Source: Centroberyx gerrardi (lineage: Eukaryota > Chordata > Actinopteri > Beryciformes > Berycidae). Taken from it: 64,000 nucleotides of DNA. The DNA lies in assembly GCF_048128805.1 (NCBI RefSeq), contig NC_136005.1, positions 12,668,975 through 12,732,974 on the forward strand, written 5' to 3'. A program made the translations under genes and the position numbers. Position 1 is the first letter of the stretch. Every line of letters starts with the position of its first letter. The notes under the pieces are model-generated. The model had not been told where the DNA came from and searched no databases. It saw only the letters and a program-made list of their open reading frames with translations. Positions 45,222-64,000 of the stretch are shown here, piece by piece.

Positions 45222-45368
45222 GTAATGATGAGGGCAGAGAGGTGGATTCCTCCAGAAATGCCCCAGATGCCTGTGTGCCAAGCGTGGGTTGAGGGGTAGC
45301 GGGCACTTTAGGGGTCGTGGGAACACGGGCGCCATATCCGCTCAGTCACCATCAGGAGGAATAGGGAA

Positions 45369-45378
45369 CTAAATATAG
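45369..45378 (+). promoter_or_regulatory. Consensus MEF2-binding sequence in mef2b intron 1
   Basis: CTAAATATAG fits the MEF2 consensus YTA(A/T)4TAR exactly. Because MEF2 genes can regulate themselves, a site in the gene's own first intron is suggestive, but such decamers also occur by chance in AT-rich DNA. Confidence 0.3.
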
Positions 45379-46549
45379 AGAAGGTCATACATGTCCAATA
45401 TTAGGGGAAAAACCAGGGAAAGCTCCTCTGGGCTTTGGAGCAGTACTGTACAGTGCAGGGCAGAGGAGTCAGACAGCCACTTAACATAGCAGTTTGACTG
45501 ATAGTGGAGTGTAAAGACGAATAATATATAGAGTGAAGAGTGCATTTATTTCCATCTTTGATATAATATTGCATGATGTTACAGTGGAGTAGTCGTTTCC
45601 CAAGCTTCTATGCTACCTCCTGTGTGTAGGGACGCAAAGAGCGGCAGTGAATGTTCTATAGTGTCCAGTTCTATACTGTCCTGCATAGGGACGGGGACCG
45701 GGAGTTTTCTTGACCAAGAAAAACAGTGGGTGTGAGTTTCAAAAATGGGCAATCTCAGGGCAAACCACAGTCCATCCATGTCTTTGGCCTCTGTCCCTCC
45801 AACTCCTTTTTTTCTGACCTGGCTACACATGAGAGAAGAGTGGGTGGCTTTTGCTTTCGCCATCTTTCGAAAACACACCATTTTCCTTCCGCTGTTTGGT
45901 TTTGGCTGTGGCCTGCTCTACCTTTAAAGGGAGCTATCGACTGTATTTTTAACCCTGTCTCTTGGGGCTGCATAGTGTAGCCAAGCTCTGTACTGCTGGC
46001 CTTGGGGTAACCCAGACTGTGGGGGTGTCAGGCTGTGTAGACTGCTGGCCAGGCAAGGGCCGCTCTAACTTTAGACCGCATCGCCTCATGGTGGTAAAAA
46101 TAAACACCCTGCCCTTACCAAGGGGGAAGGGTGGGACTTGAGTCACTTAAACTAAACAGATGACATTTTCCCACCAGAATAATGTGAATGTTAAGGGCCA
46201 TATTACTGGGCATTGGCACTGTTGTTTTGATAAAGCCTAGAAAGATACTACTGCAAAGGGCTCAGAGTCTATACACAGTAACTGACCGTCAAGTCGGTCT
46301 TCTCTTACAAATGCATTTGTCTGCTTGACTGTGTAAAAGACTGTTTTCTCATCAAAAAACATTCTTCATCTGATTTTTCTTATGCCCTGGGCTACAGGAG
46401 GAGAGGTTGTAAATATTACAGATTTGTATCACATTTCTTTGTTGAGTTTCACTGCAGCAGAATAAATCCAGATAATTTAAGAGTATTGTGCAACCATAAC
46501 ATTGTTATATCTCCTTTCACAGGTGTCAGAGTGTCAGACAGCGGAAAGA

Positions 46550-51844
<5,295 letters not shown>

Positions 51845-51930
51845 CTGGCTGGTACAGTACAGTCCACCCTCCACCACCATCTCCCATTCAACCAGCTATC
51901 TTCCGTCAAGCCCAGCATATCAAATCCTCA

Positions 51931-51975
51931 CACACACACACACATACACACACACACACACACACACGCACACAC
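51931..51975. repeat. CA microsatellite in the mef2b 3' UTR
   Basis: (CA)n starting about 90 nt after the mef2b stop. Confidence 0.9.
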
Positions 51976-53134
51976 TAACACGCGGTAGAAAGAAGATAGC
52001 GAGATGGGGTCCATTTGGAAAAGAGAGGAAAGCCTCTCTTTGTCTCCTTATATAGAGCTGGTCTCTCCTGGTTGATGAAGATTCGTCTCTGCATCTCTGA
52101 TTGATCCCATGAATAGATGCACACAGGCATTGCTCTTTGTTTGGTTAGGTTTAGTTTTCTGTGTGGAGCAAATGTGAATCAAAGTACTTTTTGAAATGTA
52201 TTATTTTTGTTCTGTGACTGATTGAACTTACCTACAGCAGCACAGTGGGACCAATTGAATTGCTCCAAAAGTGCAAAACCCACCTATCTGGCTTTCCAAG
52301 TGGTCTTCAGCGAAGCCTCTGAGTAATTCACTGTCTGACCCAGGTGTGGTGTGGAAATTGGAAAATAGCTGTGAAACCACATAACAGTGTGTCCTCCACT
52401 GTCTTTGTCTGAATGTTACAGTGAATAGCGGAGGGCAGTGGAGATAATTCATTACACCAGCCAGCCTTAACCACTGTGTCTCGGTGTACAGTCATACTTC
52501 ACACCTAATCCCCCTGTTACTGTATATATATAACTTTAATGCTTTAGCCTTTAGCCCAAAATCAATGAGGTGGTCTCCTCACATGAGACCAATTAGGCGT
52601 CCTCTATCACTCTGGCCTTGGTCTCTTCTTTGGGAGTGGAGAAATGTGCCTGTACAGTCTTGCTAATACACAACTCTTCTGTACACATTTTAAATGAAAA
52701 TCTGGGCATCAATGAGTTTCTCAGGGATTTGCATGATTGGCTTCTTTATAAAATTTTAAAAGGGTTTCTTTCCATATTTCTTTGTAAGACTATAAGCTAA
52801 GCTTTCATCGTATTGTTCTCCCAAATAATGGTATAGTTTCATCTTTTGACTTTACTCCATCAATACAAAATTTAGACTACTCCAACTAAAGACCAAAGTG
52901 TTCATTATTTGTTGTGTGTTGCAATTAAATACTGCGACAGCCCCTGACATTTGTCTCTATTGTGTCTAATTTGATTAAAGTAAAATAATAATTTTACCAA
53001 AGTTTGTCATACATATAACAACATTTTCTGAAGGGCTTCATTTAGTGGTTGTGTATAGTTGATATTAATGAGCTTTACTGCTAGCATTGTCTTATGATAT
53101 TTAGAATTGTATGAGATACTCTTTAAGGAGTGAA

Positions 53135-53140
53135 AATAAA
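53135..53140 (+). terminator. mef2b: Candidate poly(A) signal 1 of mef2b
   Basis: AATAAA about 1.3 kb after the mef2b stop. Another AATAAA is at 53853-53858. Long 3' UTRs are usual in MEF2 genes, so either could be used. Confidence 0.35.
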
Positions 53141-53852
53141 TAATTATTTGGCTTATGTGATGACAAAGAGTATAGGCTATATCATTAAAAACCGACTGAT
53201 TAATGAATCACAACACATAGTTATTGTTAGATATTTTTATTGAGGAAGGTTTCAATTATCTATATCTGTAAATTTACCTGCCGCTGTAATTGTATGCACT
53301 GGATTTCTGTGTGTTTTGGTTTTGAATATTCATCTTTGGTTCAGAAGTTGAGAAAATATAGTTCAGTCTTGTAAGGATTTTTGTCCTTTTGATGCAGACT
53401 GAACTTTCATGGTTTGCCCACAAGGGGTCATCTTATTATCTATCATAATTGCTGAAGTGGAAAAGGAAAAGTGCAGAGAAAATCAGCTTTAACTATTAGT
53501 GATTAATTATCTAATTAATCTCCATGACAAGAGACAGGTTCACTGGTTCACCCTGAAGACATTCAGACAAATACAGCATAACGAACACTGCAGAGATGCA
53601 GTGTGCAGATGGAGGTCTTCAAGTTCAAGTGCTGCTGTGGAATTAGCTCTCTGTTTCTATTTTATGTAGTTACATGGATAAATGTCAGCATGAAAAACCA
53701 AGTTAACAGTATTCTGATGTTTTGGATTGAGTTTTTACATGCTTGTTGTATGCTTCACTAACAGAACAGAGACAGAATTTTGTTTGACATACTGTCAGGT
53801 CATATCCATCAAACAAGCTTTTTAAGTCTATTTAATGATGTGATTCCTTTTA

Positions 53853-53858
53853 AATAAA
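53853..53858 (+). terminator. mef2b: Candidate poly(A) signal 2 of mef2b
   Basis: AATAAA about 2.0 kb after the mef2b stop, preceded by T-rich sequence. Choice between this and 53135-53140 cannot be made from sequence alone. Confidence 0.35.
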
Positions 53859-56706
53859 AATGTTTGATTTGTACATTCATTTGGCCTAGTCTAGTTTACT
53901 ATCTTCCTTTAAAAAAAGAAATGTGATTCAGAGGCCACTGTTCCGCTTTTTGATGTACCTTCAATCTGAAGACAGATAAAATGCTGTCTACTGTGTATCT
54001 ATCAATCTTTCATGTGTCCATTTATTTAGTCTTATTCACTTTCGTTCTCTTTTGAACACACACACTCCCTCATTATCATGTCTGGCCCTGTCAGGCAACT
54101 CACCACGCAACCACCGAACAGGAGGAACAAGAATGGGCCACTTAAAAGCCTGGAGACCTTTATGTCTTCAAAAATACATTTGGTACTAAAAGGCTCATTT
54201 CCACAGCTGGATGTCTCACAATAACTACGCCAGAACATTTTCTTATTCTACTCCCATTCGCCTTCCTTTCCATTTCAACTAAAAGCCAAGAGGGGATGTT
54301 GGTTGCCCACATCGCCCAGCCGAGCCCCAGTCCGTCTCCGTCGTGTCTCCTCCCTAAATGAAAAGCGAGTCTCACAGGGGTCATGTCTGGTCTGCTCCCC
54401 TGAGACCAGGGCCAGTCTGTAGGGCATGTCTGGGTCCTACACACACACACACACACACCCACCCTGGTTTCTATAGCAACCATAGCCCGCCATGGCTGCC
54501 TGACCTGGCCCGCTGCAGTCCACGGAGCAGACTGAGGGGGCCTGAGGCCTCCGGCACAGATGCACATAATTAATGTGATTATATAGATATGTCAACCCTG
54601 TCACCTTCCAGTTCATTAGGCCGGACACTCTCCCAGACCTGTCACAGGCTCAGAGGAACACAACTGGACTGGACATGGAGGGAGAGGACACTGTCTTAAG
54701 AAGGGCAATGTACAAAGATCATCTTATGCTTGTCTGATCTGAGGCAGTGCGTGTCTGTGTGTCTGTTTGGTATTCTAACCAATTGAAACTGATCATAAAA
54801 GGCTCAATCTTTTTAGATGATCCACTAAGGCAATTGCTCACATCTAACAATAAAAAAAGCCAAGTAAAATACATATTTTTCCTCAGAGTGTTCTTTACCC
54901 ATTGTCCTTATTTTATAATTCCTAAACATAAAAACATAAATATAATGCTGTAGGTGCAAATCATTCCAGTGCTGAATTTCAGTCAGCCATTATATATGAG
55001 ATGTCAGGGTTGTTAACTGGTGCCACCTCGAATTTCCTCACTTCTCAGTAGCAGTATTGATATCCTTCAATGAAGCATGTCCCACTTCACATAAAAGGAC
55101 AAGAGAGGTGGCCGTCCCTCTCTAAAGTGGAGCGTCTTTGTGGGGTTTGACTGGACGTGGAAGTCAAATGATATCACCAATAAATCATGTCAGCTCGCAG
55201 ACAAAGAACCGGCCCAGTCCCGCTCTGATGAAAGTCACGTTCCTCAACTGCTGGTACACATGTGACTGGCATGTAAATCGAACTTGTTTACTGTTGCAGA
55301 ATGTTTTGGTAAATAATGTCATAAAGCTAACATATCTACTTTGAATATTATCACACTGCAATGACATATGTAGAGGATTTGTTGTTGTGTTTACTTTCCT
55401 GTAATAATGTCCATAGAAAATATACAATAACAGCACATATACCCAAGGTGGATGAGCACAAATACATTTCTTCCCAGACTCTTGAGGGGCATTAAGTTCG
55501 TAGTAATTATCAGTGATTAAAGAATGATCTTCTCAGGAGGTTGGGGTCAGAGTTCAGGACCCAGTACAGCGGCGAGACACTCTATTGTCATGCATGATGT
55601 CTTTTGTCAAATGGAGTACTGATACTGAAAGGAGAAATGTCTTTTATCGCCGCCATCTCCCACGCTCCTTGAGAGGAGACAGAAGTCAGTGGAAAAAACA
55701 AAAGACGAAATTACAATGTACGCTATGCAGTAATATCAAAATGATGACTTGGGACTGAAAATAATAAATGTTTTATTAAGCCACACAGAGAAATAAAACA
55801 TTCGGGTTACAGCCAAAAGCTTGCACACCATGCATTCAGAAAGTCTCTTCAATTGATGTAAAAGGTTTTAAAACAATATTTTCATGTGAACTTCACAGTA
55901 TAACATGATTTCAGAACATTCAATTACACCATCTGGAAACAAATCACACTAAAATCAAACCTGCCACAAACAGAACAAACAAATGTACAGCATAACCGCA
56001 TCTGCACCATTTGTAAATAACAAAAGTTATTTGAGGCAATATATTATAAATAAATAAATAAAAACAATCCGTTGACAATTTGCAATCCATTTCATACCCA
56101 AGACTGATTCGAAGTAGGTTTTGATTTGGCTTATCTGTACACGATTGTTTGGCAATAAAAACAGCAGAAATTAAAAATTGATGTACTTTATTGAGACATT
56201 GCAACTAAAAACATTGCAACTGAGTAGTGTTTGCAAATAAAAAAAATAAAAAAAAGAGACATGGGTGGAGTGTTAATCTTATCTATTCAACAGAGCATGG
56301 TCAATCCCAATTCTAAATCCACATGAACACAGAAAAGAGAGAGATATTTTAAAATTCACTCAAAATCCCTGAGTTCCCAGGCACTTAAGAATTCTGAAGC
56401 GAACTCCTTCATCAGATAACAGTAACAGCTCCTCAACACTTTTTCAGGTAAAAAATAATTTTGAATAATAGACAGCCACAACCACAGTTTTGACTGATCC
56501 ATGGTCAGCTGTGTTAGACTCAATAGGCTGGATCTGAGCGTCACTACTGCTTTGCAATCAGTACAGTACAGCAGACAAAAATGAACAGAAAGCATTTAGC
56601 ACTCTTAAATCGGTTCCTTATGGGGACAAGAAATCCCTCTCAAAAATAAAATGTCTAATCTACACAGGGTCAAAGTACTGATACCTTCCCTGCTACCTAT
56701 TCAAAT

Positions 56707-56712
56707 TTTATT
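56707..56712 (-). terminator. tmem161a: Candidate poly(A) signal of tmem161a
   Basis: TTTATT on the plus strand (AATAAA on the minus) about 440 nt after the tmem161a stop. Further candidates on the same strand occur nearer 56.2 and 55.8 kb. Confidence 0.35.
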
Positions 56713-57152
56713 TGCAGCATGTAACAATGTTCTGTGTTAAGAACAAAGGGGTTAACACTGGCATAGATATATTTGAGAAGTTGCAGAAAAATGTCCTGTT
56801 GAAGTGGTTGGACAACGGCCGGTTCCCTTTGCACACCCTTGTTATTGATCTCGGTAACCCACAGGGAAAACAGTAGCCTGCTGGTCAAGCAAAGCCTAAA
56901 GGGCGACAAGGTAGTAATAACGCAGCAGGCAGAGCCCATCACCTGTCTACTTTTAAGACACCTTGGTTACAACTTTTGCTGCAACCAAAAACACAGGTGA
57001 AACCCACTGGTGTCCATTCTGTCTGCAGTTGTGTGTTTTGATCGAAATATCCCCTCTGCTGTCTGCAGGCATCCTGTGCAACTGGATAACAATAGTCTGG
57101 GGCTGGTGTTGCATTGTAGGTAGAGTAATGTGCCACTCTTTGTCTTCCTCGG

Positions 57153-61401
<4,249 letters not shown>

Positions 61402-62461
61402 GTTTTTTTCCGAAAGACCTGACTTGTAAGAGACTATTGTAGCTTCTTCACATGCATGAATGTCTTGACAGCTGAACCAGCTGACAGGTGAAACTGTGGC
61501 AAGTCCCGGATGTAGTAGTGGAGTCACATGCTGCCTTCAAGTGCTCCGCGTAAGCTCTTACTTCCTACTTCAATAGATACGACATACGACTGCTTTTGAT
61601 CGGAAATAGTAATAAAATGGACCCTGTACCAGAAGTAGTTGTTGGTGTCTGTTTTATTTTACAAATCAAGTGGCACAGGGCTGCTTTATGCCATTAGCAT
61701 TGAATGCAAAACAGTAACAACTAATAGCTCACTCTTACCATCAGTTGTTGGCCAATGGCTGTAAAAATCATTAATTTTGCTTGTTGACACAGCTTTTAGC
61801 CTCTCCCTAAATGCGCCTCCTAAATATCACGTCTTGGCAAGACGAGTATCAATAAAAAGTCCGACCTTCCCTCTGTCGTTAACACTTTGTTTGGTCGTTT
61901 GTCATGTGCGATCAAGTCATAATTCCAACATTTCTGACTCGCCCTGAAGGCAGCAAAACAGCCACAGAGGAACAAGCGTTTTCATTGGTTCGTAGCAGGC
62001 AATATGAAAGAGAATAGCTGTGGTGCATGTTGATGTTGACGAAAATTGAATTTTATTGCAAAGGCGTGTTTCTACAACATTATTGTTAGACATAAACACT
62101 TTAGGATGTAAAATATAGAGCAGAAAATTGCACTTGAAAAAAATCTGCTCTATATATTTTTGAAAACAGTATGTAAAACAATAGGCTACGGCAAATATTT
62201 TACCAACATGAACCCTCTCTCTCTTTCTCTCTCTCTCATGTTTTTCTATCTCTAATTATCATGTAAGATTTTATCCATCTTAGTTCCTTGTTCTTCCTCA
62301 ATACCCCTGAATGCCTCTGCGAGATCCTTCTAATGATAATCTCCATGTTTCATGCTTCCACCATCATGCACCTAACATTTCATTGGATGAAAAGAAACAT
62401 TATGCAAATCATGAAGATTAAAGTCTCAGATATGCGTGTCTTATTCTCTACTTTGGCATAA

Positions 62462-62466
62462 ACACG

Positions 62467-62515
<49 letters not shown>

Positions 62516-62572
62516 GCACACACACACACACACACACACAAGAGAGAGAGGGAGAGATAGAGGGAGAGAGAA
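62462..62572. repeat. CA microsatellite followed by GA run
   Basis: (CA)n with CG interruptions to about 62540, then a GA-rich segment. Confidence 0.9.
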
Positions 62573-62872
62573 GAAGGGGATGCAAATTTTGATGCAATGA
62601 TGTAATAAAGCATTACTTTTCCATTTACATGGATCAAAGTATGGAGACGCTTTATGATAACAACACGGTTATCATCTTCAAACCTCTACACAAACTTTAT
62701 GTCTTTGTAATTTGTTGATGTATAATGATGTATAATCTCTGAGCCTCGACTTGGAGTAAGCCATGAGGTGCTGCGGGAATATCTTGGCACAAAGAAGACA
62801 CTTCTGTGCGCACTGGTGCATCCTCCATGTGTGGTATGCTTGGTCACTCAGGATGAGCATGACTGTTAGTGC

Positions 62873-62883
62873 CCACACACACA

Positions 62884-62923
<40 letters not shown>
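62873..62923. repeat. CA microsatellite
   Basis: (CA)n with one TA interruption. Confidence 0.95.
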
Positions 62924-62924
<1 letters not shown>

Positions 62925-64000
62925 CCATGGCCTGGACATGCATTATAATGTCAGATCATCCTCTGTAAAGCGGAGGCCCGTATGCCTCCAACGGTGCAAA
63001 GTGTATCCAACAACAAGCCCTTCCAAAGATCTCTTGCCAAACCATTCACAGCATTCAAATCTGTGTTTAGCGTGTGCGTTCGTGTTATTTGGGTGGTCTG
63101 CGAAGTTGATTGAATTCCCACTTTCTACTAATTGCACCCCTCCTGTTGAAGATGTGTCTGATCCTTCGCCCTCAGAATTTGTGCACAAGAGCATGACATT
63201 TCAATGAGAATGGTGAATTTGATCAAATGGAGCTTTGTGCGATGAAGCAACAGCATCTCTGGTGGGCATCTATGCACCACTGGGCAGGCATCTGCACACA
63301 TAAATCATGTAAAACTTGTTGTTCAGTTCAATATTAAACTATGTGTGGTTGTTTGATCTTCACGAGTCTTGTGGATAGCAACTCCAGTCTCCACCCTGAG
63401 GCAATTTGTTTTGGAGTTTCTGAGCTAAGGAAATGGAGCAATCATGTTTTAATTAAAGAGTTTTACTTTTGTATGAGAACTTTAGAGGGAAAAAAAGGTG
63501 CTTGTCTCTCCACAGTTTATTGCTGCTGAAGATAAAATATGTATGTATGGACTGATGTGAGGAACTATGTGGGAAATCAGTCTTTTACTCCTTATGACCT
63601 CTTTACTTCTGGATAGTGCTGTATAGTGCGAGACGTATTGTTTAAATTATTCACACTCAGGTTATCATAACAGCATCTAACATCTATTTAACACCAGTAT
63701 CCTCCAAAGACACTACTGTTTGATTACAAGCATCAGAGATACTCTTCTTCTTCTTTTGCCCTTAGGGATTTCAGCGGTTTTGATGCTTCAGCAGAGATAC
63801 TCAAATGATTCCTTGACGTAAAATGTATTTTCTCTTTACTGTAAGCACACATCTACTCTCCATCCACGACATCACACCGTCAGTCAGACTGTGAGAAGAA
63901 ACGTCTCTGTCTGGGTGGAAAAACACTTCCATCATTATCATCTCTGACACAAATGGTAATCCCCTCTGCCATATTAGCCATCTGTGGTGGAAGTGGCGGG

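Larger units (their letters stand above)
51845..57152. other. Region between convergent mef2b and tmem161a stops
   Basis: About 5.3 kb without coding signal. It should contain the mef2b 3' UTR (to roughly 53.1-53.9 kb) and the tmem161a 3' UTR. CA repeats lie at 51931-51975 and 54438-54460. AT-rich, non-repetitive stretches near 53,400-53,560 and 55,440-55,640 look like possible conserved non-coding DNA, which only alignment could show. Confidence 0.5.
61402..64000. other. tmem161a upstream region and gene-free window end
   Basis: The first 100-200 bp should carry the tmem161a leader and promoter. Beyond that no exon is supported to the end. It contains CA microsatellites at 62462-62540 (followed by a GA run to about 62572) and 62873-62923. 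Confidence 0.55.

Overview
The window is vertebrate nuclear DNA, almost certainly from a teleost fish. It has spliced genes with GT-AG introns and two minor-class introns, abundant CA/GA/GATA microsatellites, and dispersed repeats of types common in fish. The proteins match vertebrate orthologues from end to end. There is no bacterial or viral gene content. The species cannot be named from sequence alone; introns of about 80 bp to a few kb suggest a fairly compact, percomorph-like genome.

Layout: 1-25,002 is a gene desert rich in simple repeats, with no exon I can support. At 24,888-24,899, about 100 bp before the first gene, there is a sequence matching the CTCF core. Then comes a dense cluster: NR2C2AP (+, 25,003-26,549), RFXANK (-, 27,307-29,339), BORCS8 (+, 29,913-31,741), TMEM221 (-, 32,619-35,985), MEF2B (+, coding 46,550-51,844, with a probable non-coding first exon near 41.3-41.6 kb) and TMEM161A (-, 57,153-61,401). 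The last 2.6 kb has no gene. RFXANK and BORCS8 are head to head across about 570 bp. NR2C2AP/RFXANK, BORCS8/TMEM221 and MEF2B/TMEM161A are convergent pairs.

As I recall it, the human 19p13.11 order is NR2C2AP-RFXANK-BORCS8-MEF2B-TMEM161A, so the block is a conserved synteny group. The difference here is TMEM221 lying between BORCS8 and MEF2B on the opposite strand. All six coding sequences were rebuilt exon by exon from splice sites and reading phase, and each closes in frame at close to the length of its human counterpart. The genes do not form one pathway: two are transcription factors or cofactors (RFXANK, MEF2B), one is a nuclear-receptor corepressor (NR2C2AP), one positions lysosomes (BORCS8) and two are membrane proteins (TMEM221, TMEM161A).

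The most interesting structural signals are: an AT-AC minor-spliceosome intron in NR2C2AP and a GT-AG minor-class intron in TMEM161A; two related 37-nt exon-like cassettes with intact splice sites in MEF2B intron 1; an intact hAT-type MITE with a perfect 8-bp target duplication in RFXANK; and the CTCF-like site where desert meets gene cluster. I found no evidence of a wholly new biological system.
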